Source: Streptomyces umbrinus
GTDB lineage: Bacteria > Actinomycetota > Actinomycetes > Streptomycetales > Streptomycetaceae
Assembly (NCBI RefSeq): GCF_030817415.1
Contig: NZ_JAUSZI010000002.1
Coordinates: forward strand, 2,604,001-2,668,000
Length of the DNA stretch: 64,000 bases
Direction: 5' to 3'
Shown here: positions 56,263 to 64,000 of the stretch, in pieces
Layout of the letters: each line of letters starts with the position of its first letter
Position numbering within the stretch: position 1 is the first letter of the stretch
The notes under the pieces: generated by a model
What the model was told of the DNA's origin: nothing
The model's database searches: none
What the model saw: the letters and a program-made list of their open reading frames with translations, nothing else
Made by a program: the position numbers and the translations under genes

Positions 56263-56898
56263 ATGACCTCCAAGAGCCCCGAGAGCCCCGAGACCTCGAA
56301 GAACTTCGCGGAGAAGCTGCTGACCGTGCCGCCGCCCATCGAGGTGGCGGGGCGGCGGATCAAGCGCTACCACGTGACCGCCGACCCGGCGGGGATCGCG
56401 CCCGACGTCCAGGAGGCGGCGTACGCGATGCTGCCCAAGCTGCTGCCGGAAGCGAGCGGGCAGAGCCGCAGGGGTGCGCCGGTGTCGAGCGGAGGAGCGC
56501 GCGGAGGCCCGGAGGGTCGAGCACGGTCGTCCGCTCGACACGGGCTCTGGCGCCCCGGAGGCGGAGCCAATCAAGACAGCACGCCGCCCGCGACGTTCGT
56601 CGTGCTGCACCGGGGCGCCGACGACGGTGCCTACCTGAACGCGTACAGCTGGGTGTGGGACAACGTCCTGCACTTCAAGGGTGCCTCGGCGGGCCAGCCG
56701 GTGCTCGGCTGTCCGGACCGCGACCCGACGCACTTCATCGCCCCCGACCTGCCGTGGATCGGCTGTGTCTGGGAGCTGCCGCCGATCCTGCACGAACGCG
56801 ACGCCTGGGTACGGCACATGCTCGCGCCCGACGCCCCCGACCTAGACGCCTACATGGCCGACTGCCTGTCCGAGGGCACGACTGGAGACCGTTCATGA
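56263..56898 (+). CDS. Hypothetical protein with an in-frame palindromic-repeat insertion
   Basis: 211 residues. I do not recognise a named family. The ends look like one compact domain (LLTVPPPIEVAGRRIKRYHV, then ATFVVLHRGADDGAYLNAYS, VWDNVLHFKG, LPWIGCVWELPPILHERDAW). Between about residues 66 and 102 lies a low-complexity Gly/Arg/Ser stretch encoded by the foldback repeat at 56459-56568, which breaks the otherwise smooth PEASG/STPPATF boundary without shifting the frame. It is divergent from the WYL regulator and overlaps the next gene by ATGA. Confidence 0.8.
   Translation: MTSKSPESPETSKNFAEKLLTVPPPIEVAGRRIKRYHVTADPAGIAPDVQEAAYAMLPKLLPEASGQSRRGAPVSSGGARGGPEGRARSSARHGLWRPGGGANQDSTPPATFVVLHRGADDGAYLNAYSWVWDNVLHFKGASAGQPVLGCPDRDPTHFIAPDLPWIGCVWELPPILHERDAWVRHMLAPDAPDLDAYMADCLSEGTTGDRS
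56459..56568. repeat. About 110-bp foldback repeat inserted in frame in a coding sequence
   Basis: The two halves are imperfect reverse complements (GGTGTCGAGCGGA against CGTGTCGAGCGGA; CCGCAGGGGTGCGCC against CCGCCTCCGGGGCGCC). Its reverse complement shares CGCCTCCGGGGCGC, CGACCGTGCTCGACCC and GGGCCTCCGCGC in the same order with the intergenic repeat at 21446-21585. Confidence 0.75.
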
Positions 56899-57365
56899 AC
56901 ACGCCGCACGACTTCGACTTCTTCGTCGGCGAGTGGGACGTGGCCCACCGCCGCCGCACCGACTTCCTGGACCCCGGGAGCGACTGGGAGGAGTTCCCGG
57001 CCACCAACCGTTGCTGGAGCCTGTTCGACGGGGCAGGCAACATCGACGAGATGGACGTGCCCGGCCAGGGGTGGAAGGGGCTGACCCTGCGGCTGCGCGA
57101 CCGCGAGACCGGGCAGTGGTCGCTGAACTGGTCCAGCAGTCGCAGCGGCCGCCTGTTCCCGCCCGTGATCGGCCGATTCACGGACGGGCGGGGCGAGTTC
57201 TACGGCGACGACACCCACGACGGCAAGGACGTACGCGTGCGGTTCGTGTGGTCGGGGATCTCGGCGACCACGGCCCGCTGGGAGCAGGCGTTCTCCGTGG
57301 ACGGTGAGAAGACATGGGTGACCAACTGGGTCATGGACTTCACGCGCCGGTACGGGGTGGGCTGA
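56895..57365 (+). CDS. Hypothetical protein, lipocalin/DUF1579-like fold possible
   Basis: 156 residues; ATG overlaps the preceding stop (ATGA), so co-translated. The opening FDFFVGEWDVAHRRRTDFLD and the strands WKGLTLRLRDRETGQWSLNW and FYGDDTHDGKDVRVRFVWSG suggest a small beta-barrel of the kind seen in DUF1579-like proteins, which bind small ligands. Probably under control of the WYL regulator with its partner. The 3' end overlaps the convergent methyltransferase by 26 bp. Confidence 0.8.
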   Translation: MNTPHDFDFFVGEWDVAHRRRTDFLDPGSDWEEFPATNRCWSLFDGAGNIDEMDVPGQGWKGLTLRLRDRETGQWSLNWSSSRSGRLFPPVIGRFTDGRGEFYGDDTHDGKDVRVRFVWSGISATTARWEQAFSVDGEKTWVTNWVMDFTRRYGVG

Positions 57366-58098
57366 ACGCCGGCCCCGGCTTCCGGAACGCCCGCAGCTTG
57401 AACTTCGGGTCCGGGCGCGGGACATGCTGGTCCGGCAGCTGTTCCAGGCGTTGCGCGAGTTTCTCGGTGAGGGGCGCGCCCGGGGGCAGCAGCGAGTACC
57501 AGCCGCGCCGTACGTCGGCGGCGGCCCGTGCCGGAGCCCGGCCCTGGCCGTAGCCGCGGAAGCACGCCCGGCCCGCCGGGATCAGGGCCTGCCGGTCGGC
57601 GAAGGACCCCACGAGGTCGTCGCGGTCCCGGGCCGCGCGGCGCGGGCGCGGGGCCATCACGGCGTCGATGTCGCTGCGGACGTCGTGCGAGGCTGCCTTG
57701 TCGACGGTCGTGACGAAGACACCGCCGGGCCGCAGCACCCGGGCCGCCTCGGCGACGACCCGCTCCGCGTCGTCCAGCAGGTGCAGCAGCCAGACGGCCG
57801 TCACAGCGCCGAACGAGGCGTCGGGAAAGGGGAGTTGGCGGGTGTCCGCGAGGACCACACGGCCGGGTACGCGCTCGGCGGCCCGCCGCAGCATGCCATA
57901 CGCCGCGTCGGCGCCCGCCACGTCGAGACCGGCCTCCGCGAGCCGACGGGTCACGATGCCGGTGCCGCAGGCGATGTCGAGGAGGTTGCCCGTGCCCTCG
58001 GGGATCAGTCCGAGCACGGCGCTCGCGGCCGCGGCGGCACGGGGTTCGCCGCCGCGGGACACGTCGTACCGCTCGGCTTCCTTGTCGTAGTCGAACAC
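57340..58098 (-). CDS. Class I SAM-dependent methyltransferase
   Basis: 252 residues from GTG 58098, the first start before the conserved FDYDKEAERYDVSRGGEPRA. Motif I LLDIACGTGIVTRRLAEAG, motif II VAGADAAYGMLRRA, and DASFGAVTAVWLLHLLDDAE with VLRPGGVFVTTVDK give a ubiE-like methyltransferase (methyltransf_11/25). The C-terminal third is basic and Pro-rich. It lies 8 nt after the carbinolamine dehydratase stop, hence probably the same transcript. Substrate unknown. Confidence 0.9.
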   Translation of the reverse strand: MFDYDKEAERYDVSRGGEPRAAAAASAVLGLIPEGTGNLLDIACGTGIVTRRLAEAGLDVAGADAAYGMLRRAAERVPGRVVLADTRQLPFPDASFGAVTAVWLLHLLDDAERVVAEAARVLRPGGVFVTTVDKAASHDVRSDIDAVMAPRPRRAARDRDDLVGSFADRQALIPAGRACFRGYGQGRAPARAAADVRRGWYSLLPPGAPLTEKLAQRLEQLPDQHVPRPDPKFKLRAFRKPGPAFSPPRTGA

Positions 58099-58106
58099 CA
58101 GTGGGC

Positions 58107-58412
58107 TCAATGTGCGCCGTGCCCGGCGGCGAGGTCCTCGACCCGGCGTGCCAGGTCGAAGTCCAGCTCGGTGACGGCTCCGCCCACGCTGTGCGTGTTC
58201 ACGGTGAGGGAGACCGTGTGGTAACCGAGCGTGAGGTCGGAGTGGTGGTCCAGCTCGTCCTGCACCTGGGCGATGTGCACGACCAGCGCGGCCGCCGCGA
58301 AGTGCGAGCCTAGCTGGTAGGAGCGGGCGATCCGTTCTCCGTCCAGGGACCAGCCGGGCAGCTCCGCGAGCCGGTCCTCGATCTCCTTCTGCGACAGCGG
58401 TGCAGGGGGCAT
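58107..58412 (-). CDS. Pterin-4-alpha-carbinolamine dehydratase
   Basis: 101 residues, the family's normal size. Contains LPGWSLDGERIARSYQLGSH, the active-site segment DELDHHSDLTLGYHTVSLTV with the paired His, and THSVGGAVTELDFDLARRVE. The enzyme dehydrates 4a-hydroxy-tetrahydropterin formed by aromatic amino acid hydroxylases; no hydroxylase gene is near. Some members act as moonlighting coactivators. In a two-gene unit with the methyltransferase. Confidence 0.93.
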   Translation of the reverse strand: MPPAPLSQKEIEDRLAELPGWSLDGERIARSYQLGSHFAAAALVVHIAQVQDELDHHSDLTLGYHTVSLTVNTHSVGGAVTELDFDLARRVEDLAAGHGAH

Positions 58413-58568
58413 GATCGCGCTCCTTCCATGATGTCCGGATCTCTTCAGCGTGCCACAGTCCGGCCGTCCCGTCCCTGGTCAGGCGCGTCCGGCGCAATGG
58501 GCGGGGTAGGCATTCGGCCGCTCGGCGGCTCATCGACTCCCGGGGCGCGGATCGACTACGGTCGGTGC

Positions 58569-59432
58569 ATGACCGCCGCCGCGTCCGCTTCCCCGTCCAC
58601 CAGTACGCCGGCTGCCACGTCCGCCAAGGGCGTCGGTCCGTTGCTGCGTGGCTGGCGGGAGCAGCGTCGGGTCAGCCAGCTGGAGCTGGCTCTGCGGGCC
58701 GGGTCGTCGGCGCGGCACATCAGCTTCGTCGAGACGGGCCGCTCCCGGCCGAGCGAGGAGATGGTGCTGCGGCTGGCCGAGCACCTGGACGTACCCGTGC
58801 GGGACCGCAACGCCCTTCTGCTGGCGGCCGGTTACGCCCCCCGCTATCCCGAGACCCCGCTCGACGATCCGGCGCTGGACGCGCTGCGCGAGGGTGTGGT
58901 GCGGCTGATCCAGGGCTACGAGCCCTATCCGGCGTTCGTGGTGGACGCGACGTACAACGTGGTCGCCGCGAACAGGGGCATCGCGATGCTGCTGGACACC
59001 GTTCCCGAGCACCTCCTCGCCCCGCCGCTGAACGCGATGCGGCTGACGCTGCACCCGGAGGGTCTGGCGCCGCGGATCCGCAATCTGCGGGAGTGGCGCG
59101 GCCATCTGCTGGCCCAGATGGAGCGGGACATCGCCCTGCGCCGTTCCGAGCCGCTGCGTGCGCTGTACGAGGAGGTGGCGGCGTACCCGTATCCCTCGGA
59201 GGGCTCCTCGGAGGGCTCTCCCGGGAGCGGGAGCGACGAGGGGACCGGGGAGACCGTCCCCTACTTCGCCCTGCCGATGCAGATCGAGCACGACGGACGG
59301 GTGCTGTCCTTCATCTCGTCCATCTCGACGTTCAACACGCCGATGGACGTGACCGTCGCCGAGCTGGCCATCGAGACGCTGCTCCCGGCCGACCCGGCTA
59401 CGGTCAAGTACCTTCAGTCGCTGATGTCCTGA
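58569..59432 (+). CDS. XRE-type HTH regulator with MmyB-like ligand-binding domain
   Basis: 287 residues from ATG 58569. After about 20 Ala/Ser/Thr residues, the HTH reads LLRGWREQRRVSQLELALRA with SARHISFVETGRSRPSEEMV. The MmyB-like PAS domain follows (YEPYPAFVVDATYNVVAANR, LRNLREWRGHLLAQMERDIA-like IRNLREWRGHLLAQM), which in this family binds fatty-acid-like ligands. It includes a low-complexity Ser/Gly insert (SEGSSEGSPGSGSDEGTG). Family members usually regulate a neighbouring reductase; none is adjacent here. Its 3' end overlaps the next gene on the other strand by 19 bp. Confidence 0.92.
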   Translation: MTAAASASPSTSTPAATSAKGVGPLLRGWREQRRVSQLELALRAGSSARHISFVETGRSRPSEEMVLRLAEHLDVPVRDRNALLLAAGYAPRYPETPLDDPALDALREGVVRLIQGYEPYPAFVVDATYNVVAANRGIAMLLDTVPEHLLAPPLNAMRLTLHPEGLAPRIRNLREWRGHLLAQMERDIALRRSEPLRALYEEVAAYPYPSEGSSEGSPGSGSDEGTGETVPYFALPMQIEHDGRVLSFISSISTFNTPMDVTVAELAIETLLPADPATVKYLQSLMS

Positions 59433-59848
59433 GGTCCCGTCAGCGCTCGCAGCGCCACGTACTGCGCCAGCGCGAACCCCGCAACGACCAGTGCCTGCAA
59501 GGGAATCCACACCGCTCCCGTGGTGCTCGGCGACAGCCACACGGCGAGCGCGACGAAACTCAGCACCGCCCAGGCGAGGTTGATCTCGATCACGGCCCGT
59601 ACCGGGAGGACGGGCGACTGCCGACGCGAGGCCAGCCACGCGACACCCGCCGCGTACACCGTCAGAACCAGGCCGAGGGCCGGCAGCAGCCCCGAGTCGA
59701 TATCGAGCAGCCGCCCCAGCGGTCCGGACGCGACGAGGTAGGCGACGCCGTTCACGCCGGTCACCGCCGCGTCGAGCGCCAGGAAGCGGCGCAGCATGGT
59801 CTGCGGCTCGGTGGTGCGGGCCAGGGCGGCGAACTGGGTTGTGGACAT
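59414..59848 (-). CDS. Hypothetical four-helix membrane protein
   Basis: 144 residues. Four hydrophobic segments (FLALDAAVTGVNGVAYLVAS, LLPALGLVLTVYAAGVAWLA, VIEINLAWAVLSFVALAVWL, PLQALVVAGFALAQYVALRA). This resembles small DoxX-unrelated integral membrane proteins found widely in Streptomyces; function unknown. The region upstream, shared with the next XRE regulator, holds an 11-bp inverted repeat. Confidence 0.85.
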   Translation of the reverse strand: MSTTQFAALARTTEPQTMLRRFLALDAAVTGVNGVAYLVASGPLGRLLDIDSGLLPALGLVLTVYAAGVAWLASRRQSPVLPVRAVIEINLAWAVLSFVALAVWLSPSTTGAVWIPLQALVVAGFALAQYVALRALTGPQDISD

Positions 59849-59890
59849 GGCGGATCACCCTCCGTCGAGGTCGTGGCGGAATAGTGGGAC

Positions 59891-59928
59891 CCGGTTTCCG
59901 GACCGGAGTGCGCCGGCCCGGAAACCGG
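59891..59928. promoter_or_regulatory. Inverted repeat CCGGTTTCCGG-N16-CCGGAAACCGG
   Basis: Perfect 11-bp arms at 59891-59901 and 59918-59928, between divergent genes (membrane protein and XRE regulator). A smaller palindrome ATTACC-N5-GGTAAT lies at 59965-59981. Candidate operator for the regulator. Confidence 0.5.
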
Positions 59929-60061
59929 TACACCCACCATGGCGTGCGCCTCGGGTGACGGTCGATTACCGCCGAGGTAATGACAACGCTCCGGATCAGG
60001 TGAGGGTTGAGCGGGAACATGGCACACTTCTGGCCATGCTCGGCGCGTGGGGAGGCGTGGC

Positions 60062-60925
60062 GTGAGTGAAAGGCGTCCTGCGCCGACCGTGGGGCAGGTG
60101 GTGCTGGGTAGACGACTGCAGGAGTTGCGCGAGGCGTCCGGTCTGAAACGGGACGAGGCCGCGCGGATCCTGCGGGTCACGGGCGCGACCATCCGCCGGA
60201 TGGAGATGGCCGAGGTCGCGCTGAAGATTCCGTACGTCCAGGTGCTCCTGTCGACGTACGGCGTGCCCGACGAGGAGATCGCGGCGTTCGTCCGGCTGAC
60301 CGAGGAGGCGAACCAGCCAGGCTGGTGGCAGCGCTTCCACGACGTCCTGCCGGACTGGTTCAGCCTGCATGTGAGCCTGGAGGGCGCGGCCTCGATCATC
60401 CGGTCGTACGAGCCGCACTTCGTGCCCGGGCTGCTGCAGACCGAGGACTACGCGCGTGCGGTCCTGGAGGCGGGCACGGTCGGGCAGACCGGGCCCGAGG
60501 AGATCGAGCGCCATGTGTCCCTGCGGATGGCCCGGCAGAAGCTGCTGACCGGGGAGAACCCGCCCCATCTCTGGGTGATCATGGAGGAAACGGTCCTGCG
60601 GCGGCCGGTCAGTATCCGCTCCGAGGTGATGGCGGAGCAGCTCGACCATCTGCTGGAGGCGGTGGAGAGCGACCGCGTCACGCTGCAGATCGCCGAGTTC
60701 GCGGCGGGGCCCCATCCGGGGACGTACGCGCCGTTCGTGCTGTTCCGCTTCGCGGAGCCGGAGTTGCCGGACATGGTTTACACCGAGTATCTGACCGGGG
60801 CGCTGTATCTCGACTCTCGTAACGAGGTGGCTGCGCATTTGGAGGTGCTGGACCATATGACTACCGGGGCGGCGGGTGCACGGCGGACCGCGGAGTTGAT
60901 TCGGGCGCGGCGGGCCGACTTCTAG
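60062..60925 (+). CDS. XRE-family regulator with DUF5753 domain
   Basis: 287 residues from GTG 60062, after GGGGAGG. HTH: VVLGRRLQELREASGLKRDE, AARILRVTGATIRRMEMAEV. The DUF5753 effector domain starts WFSLHVSLEGAASIIRSYEP and HFVPGLLQTEDYARAVLEAG. In Streptomyces these regulators are usually next to a short DUF397 protein gene as an antagonist pair; no such gene is seen on either side. Function probably developmental or stress control. Confidence 0.93.
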   Translation: MSERRPAPTVGQVVLGRRLQELREASGLKRDEAARILRVTGATIRRMEMAEVALKIPYVQVLLSTYGVPDEEIAAFVRLTEEANQPGWWQRFHDVLPDWFSLHVSLEGAASIIRSYEPHFVPGLLQTEDYARAVLEAGTVGQTGPEEIERHVSLRMARQKLLTGENPPHLWVIMEETVLRRPVSIRSEVMAEQLDHLLEAVESDRVTLQIAEFAAGPHPGTYAPFVLFRFAEPELPDMVYTEYLTGALYLDSRNEVAAHLEVLDHMTTGAAGARRTAELIRARRADF

Positions 60926-60985
60926 GGTGTGGGGCTCACTGTTGTTTGTTGGGTGACGGCCGTCTTGGGCTGGGCGCGCAGTTCC

Positions 60986-61019
60986 CCGCGCCCCTGAGGG
61001 GCGGCCCTCAGGGGCGCGG
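60986..61019 (-). terminator. Terminator hairpin after dnaK
   Basis: Perfect 15-bp stem CCGCGCCCCTGAGGG / CCCTCAGGGGCGCGG around GCGG, 6 bp beyond the dnaK stop. Overlaps a copy of the dispersed repeat family (60966-61020) and can act in both directions. Confidence 0.8.
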
Positions 61020-61024
61020 CGCCA

Positions 61025-62935
61025 TCAGGTCGGGGTGTCCTTTGTGGTGTTGCCGGGCTTGCCCTCCGTCGGGTCCTTCTCGTCGTCGACGATTTCCGCG
61101 TCGACCACGCCCTCCTCGTCGTTCGGCGGGGTCTGCTCGGTGCCGGGCTGGTCCTGTGGGGGTGGGGGTGACTGCTGGGCCTGGGCGTACATGGCCTGGC
61201 CCATCTTCTGGCTGACGGTGGCGAGTTTCTCGACGCCGGTGCGCAGGGTGTTCGTGTCCGTGGTCTCCCGTTGCTCCAGGAGGGCCTTCAGCTCGGTGAT
61301 CGCGGACTCGACCTCCGTCTTCGTGTCGTCCGACGGGATGCGTTCTTCGTTCTCGCGGATGAACTTCTCGGTCTGGTAGACGAGTTGCTCGGCCTGGTTG
61401 CGGGTCTCCGCGGCCTCCCGGCGCCCCCGGTCCTCGTCGGCGTACTGCTCGGCCTCGCGCATCATGCGGTCGATGTCGTCCTTGGGGAGCGCCGAGCCGC
61501 CCGTGACGGTCATCTTCTGTTCGCGGCCGGTCGCGAGGTCCTTCGCGGAGACGTGCATGATGCCGTTGGCGTCGATGTCGAAGGCGACCTCGATCTGCGG
61601 GACCCCGCGGGGCGAGGGCGGCAGGCCGGTGAGGTCGAAGACGCCCAGCTTCTTGTTGTAGGCGGCGATTTCACGCTCGCCCTGGAAGACCTGGATGCCG
61701 ACCGAGGGCTGGTTGTCAGTGGCGGTGGTGAAGATCTCCGAACGCCTCGTGGGAATGGTCGTGTTGCGCTCGATGAGCTTGGTCATGATGCCGCCCTTGG
61801 TCTCGATGCCCAGGGACAGCGGGGTGACGTCGAGGAGCAGCACGTCCTTCACGTCGCCGCGGATGACGCCCGCCTGGAGGGCCGCGCCGAGGGCCACGAC
61901 CTCGTCCGGGTTGACGCCCTTGTGCGGGTCCTTGCCGGTGAGTTCCTTCACCAGCTCGGTCACCGCGGGCATCCGGGTGGAGCCGCCGACGAGGATGACG
62001 TGGTCGACCACCGAGAGCTTCACGCCCGCGTCCTTGACCGCCTGGTGGAAGGGGTTCTTGCAGCGGTCGAGCAGGTCGGCGGTGAGCTCCTGGAACTGAG
62101 CACGCGTCAGTTTCTCGTCGAGGTGCAGCGGACCTTCGGCGGAGGCGGTGATGTAGGGCAGGTTGATGGACGTCTCGGTGGACGAGGACAGCTCGATCTT
62201 GGCCTTCTCCGCGCCCTCGCGCAGCCGCTGGAGCGCCATCTTGTCCTGGCCGAGGTCGATGCCGTACGAGCCCTTGAAGCGTTTGACGAGGTGCTCGACG
62301 ATCCGGTGGTCCCAGTCGTCGCCGCCCAGTTGGGTGTCGCCGTTGGTGGCCTTGACCTCGATGACGCCGTCGCCGATCTCCAGCAGCGAGACGTCGAACG
62401 TGCCGCCGCCCAGGTCGAAGACGAGGACGGTCTGCTCCTCGCCGCGGTCGAGTCCGTACGCGAGGGCCGCGGCCGTGGGTTCGTTGATGATCCGCAGGAC
62501 CTTGAGGCCCGCGATCTCACCGGCCTCCTTGGTGGCCTGACGCTGGGTGTCGTCGAAGTAGGCGGGCACGGTGATCACCGCGTCGGTGACGTCCTCGCCG
62601 AGATACGCCTCGGCGTCCCGCTTCAGCTTCTGGAGCACGCGCGCGGACAGCTCCTGCGCGCGGTAGCGGGTGCCGTCGACCGTGCCGCTGTCGGGGAACC
62701 GCCAACTCGGGTCGCCCATATGCCGTTTGACGGAGCGCGCGGTGCGCTCGACGTTCGTCACGGCCTGCCGCTTGGCGACCTCACCCACCAGGACCTCGTT
62801 GTTCTTGGCGAAGGCCACCACCGAGGGGGTGGTGCGCGCGCCCTCGGCGTTGGCGACGACCGTGGGCTCACCCCCTTCCAGGACAGCCACCACCGAGTTG
62901 GTGGTACCGAGATCGATCCCGACCGCACGTGCCAT
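61025..62935 (-). CDS. dnaK: Hsp70 chaperone DnaK (second, solitary copy)
   Basis: 636 residues with complete Hsp70 features: phosphate loop [73 protein letters not shown], linker [20 protein letters not shown], substrate-binding domain and lid. The C-terminal tail is Gln/Pro- and acid-rich and lacks EEVD, as in bacteria. The usual partners grpE, dnaJ and hspR, normally downstream in Streptomyces, are absent. The next genes are unrelated, so this is probably a paralogue of the main dnaK. A HAIR-like sequence lies in its promoter. Confidence 0.95.
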   Translation of the reverse strand: MARAVGIDLGTTNSVVAVLEGGEPTVVANAEGARTTPSVVAFAKNNEVLVGEVAKRQAVTNVERTARSVKRHMGDPSWRFPDSGTVDGTRYRAQELSARVLQKLKRDAEAYLGEDVTDAVITVPAYFDDTQRQATKEAGEIAGLKVLRIINEPTAAALAYGLDRGEEQTVLVFDLGGGTFDVSLLEIGDGVIEVKATNGDTQLGGDDWDHRIVEHLVKRFKGSYGIDLGQDKMALQRLREGAEKAKIELSSSTETSINLPYITASAEGPLHLDEKLTRAQFQELTADLLDRCKNPFHQAVKDAGVKLSVVDHVILVGGSTRMPAVTELVKELTGKDPHKGVNPDEVVALGAALQAGVIRGDVKDVLLLDVTPLSLGIETKGGIMTKLIERNTTIPTRRSEIFTTATDNQPSVGIQVFQGEREIAAYNKKLGVFDLTGLPPSPRGVPQIEVAFDIDANGIMHVSAKDLATGREQKMTVTGGSALPKDDIDRMMREAEQYADEDRGRREAAETRNQAEQLVYQTEKFIRENEERIPSDDTKTEVESAITELKALLEQRETTDTNTLRTGVEKLATVSQKMGQAMYAQAQQSPPPPQDQPGTEQTPPNDEEGVVDAEIVDDEKDPTEGKPGNTTKDTPT

Positions 62936-62970
62936 GTCCGTCCCCTTCCGCCCGGGCCCTAACGCCTACC

Positions 62971-63000
62971 ATCACAAAACTTGAGTGCCTTCCTGTCAAT
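62971..63000 (-). promoter_or_regulatory. dnaK promoter with HAIR-like HspR site
   Basis: The minus strand reads ATTGACA-GGAAGGC-ACTCAAG. The known HspR box is CTTGAGT-N7-ACTCAAG; the right half is perfect, the left half matches TTGA, and the N7 spacing is exact. The left half doubles as a TTGACA -35 element with TGTGAT 17 bp further as a possible -10. Confidence 0.6.
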
Positions 63001-63057
63001 GGGGCGGGTACCCCGGACGGAACCGGACGACGCCCCCGGGCGACGGCTCCCGGACAT

Positions 63058-63099
63058 GCCGATGCCGCGGCCCGAAGCAGTTCGGGCCGCGGCATCGGC
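63058..63099 (-). terminator. Terminator hairpin after the phytase-like gene
   Basis: Perfect 19-bp stem starting GCCGATGCCGCGGCCCGAA around GCAG, 16 bp beyond the stop. It insulates the dnaK promoter from upstream transcription. Confidence 0.85.
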
Positions 63100-63114
63100 G
63101 GCGGGGCCGCGCCC

Positions 63115-64000
63115 CTAGCGCAGTGCGCGCTTGTCCGCCTTCAGGCTCTGCGAGAGCCGGATGGTGATGAACTCGTTGTTGTCCGCCTTGCCCGGCGTAC
63201 GGCCGGAGGAGAACGGGAAGTTGTTGTCGTTCAGGACGGCCAGCGTCCGGTCGTCGAGGAGAACCACGTCCTCGATCGTGGTGAACGGGAAGGTGAAGGT
63301 CTCGCCGAAGCCACCGAGGCCCTTCGGGTTCGCGATGTTCATCAGGTCGGCCACGAGGGTCTTGTCCATGGCCCCGTCGCCGTTGCGGTCGCGGGTGTCG
63401 GCGAGGTAGATCCGCTTGAACTTGGCGTCGGCGCCCTGGCCGCCGTCACGCTCGATGACGAGGAAGCGATTCTTGTCGACGGCGATTGCGTCACCGATGG
63501 CGTTGGCGGGCGACTCCGGACGGTAGATGAAACGCTTCCCCGTGTAGTCCCGGGTCTTCAGGTCGAACTCGCTGAAGCGCAGGTCGCCGGGGGTGTCACC
63601 GTTGACCGTGCCTTCGAGGAGCGGGTACAGGTGACGGCCGTCGACCGAGCGGACCATGCCCTCGAAGCCCTTGCTGCCACCGATGGTGGGCTGGGCGCCG
63701 TTCAGATACGGGTTCTCCGGCGCCCGCACTCCGTCGAGCGGGATCGGGGCTTCGAGAAGCTTGCCCTTCGACGAGAAGTGCAGCAGGAACGGGCCGAACT
63801 CGTCGCCCAGCCAGTACGAGCCGTCGTACGCCCGCACGATCGACTCGACGTCGAAGTCGGCGCCGGTCAGCACCCGGTTGGCCCGGGTGAGCGGGAACGG
63901 CACCTTGCGGTACGGGTCGCTGAGGTCGAAGCCGCCCCGGACCTTGACCTTGCCGGTCTTCGTGTCCGGCGCGACGCGGTGCACGCGCAACAGGAAGTCG
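63115..64000 (-). CDS. Esterase-like phytase-family protein, N-terminus beyond the window
   Basis: The frame is open to the right edge, so the true start lies beyond it; 294 codons to the stop TAG are visible. The sequence matches the PF13449-type phytase-like propeller: GADFDVESIVRAYDGSYWLG, DEFGPFLLHFSSKGKLLEAP, IGGSKGFEGMVRSVDGRHLY, IYRPESPANAIGDAIAVDKN, FLVIERDGGQGADAKFKRIY. Members are secreted and may act on phosphoesters. Signal peptide not visible. Confidence 0.85.
   Translation of the reverse strand, partial: DFLLRVHRVAPDTKTGKVKVRGGFDLSDPYRKVPFPLTRANRVLTGADFDVESIVRAYDGSYWLGDEFGPFLLHFSSKGKLLEAPIPLDGVRAPENPYLNGAQPTIGGSKGFEGMVRSVDGRHLYPLLEGTVNGDTPGDLRFSEFDLKTRDYTGKRFIYRPESPANAIGDAIAVDKNRFLVIERDGGQGADAKFKRIYLADTRDRNGDGAMDKTLVADLMNIANPKGLGGFGETFTFPFTTIEDVVLLDDRTLAVLNDNNFPFSSGRTPGKADNNEFITIRLSQSLKADKRALR

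Overview
The window is actinobacterial chromosome, almost certainly Streptomyces. The DNA is very GC-rich with strong third-position GC bias, so most real genes are shadowed by long false open frames. GTG and TTG starts with GGAGG-type ribosome sites are common. Many proteins are secreted (CBM2-bearing cellulases, Tat and lipoprotein signals), and typical Streptomyces regulators are present (ROK, FCD-type GntR, WYL, XRE/DUF5753). No rRNA, tRNA or CRISPR array was seen.

Layout. (1) 1-9936, minus strand: a carbohydrate module made of a ROK regulator, a ribose-type ABC importer (ATPase, permease, lipoprotein), a Gfo/Idh/MocA oxidoreductase broken by a one-base frameshift, a TIM-barrel sugar isomerase and a secreted PQQ-type sugar dehydrogenase that runs off the left edge. 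(2) 10157-22176: an NmrA-like protein, then a formate/oxalate module. This has a GntR regulator, a KAS III-like enzyme, an OFA-type antiporter with an overlapping 48-residue small subunit, and divergently a 2-dehydropantoate-reductase-like gene, a tiny repeat ORF, and an NAD-type formate dehydrogenase encoded in an unusual split and permuted form, then fdhD. An isochorismatase-fold protein follows. (3) 22420-23623: a short membrane/coiled-coil gene split by a 177-bp foldback element, coupled to a collagen-like membrane protein. (4) 23953-34050: sialidase, DUF4185-like protein, BASS transporter with divergent LysR regulator, Lrp/AsnC regulator with divergent DHA2 exporter, and an acyl-CoA synthetase. 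(5) 34276-39406: a branched-chain amino-acid-type ABC importer whose two permeases and one ATPase are fused into a single 988-residue protein. (6) 39435-55119: polymer degradation (polysaccharide lyase-like, GH75 chitosanase, GH6, GH48 and GH74 with CBM2, PL11 rhamnogalacturonan lyase) interleaved with an aldo/keto reductase, an SDR and a His-rich methyltransferase. The GH6/GH48 intergene carries CebR-type operators. (7) 55211-64000: WYL regulator and divergent pair (one gene carrying an in-frame palindromic repeat), methyltransferase, pterin carbinolamine dehydratase, two XRE regulators, a solitary second dnaK with a HAIR-like site, and a phytase-like esterase cut by the right edge.

Functionally this is the accessory and nutritional part of a soil saprophyte's genome: secreted enzymes break down cellulose, xyloglucan, pectin, chitosan and sialoglycans, and importers and cytosolic oxidoreductases take up and process the products. 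The strongest candidates for something undescribed are the split and permuted formate dehydrogenase with its 12-bp-repeat bridging peptide and antiporter small subunit. Next are the two kinds of foldback repeat elements, one breaking a gene and one sitting in frame inside a gene, and the operator-like repeat arrays. Small dispersed palindromic repeats of one family occur at nine or more places between genes.
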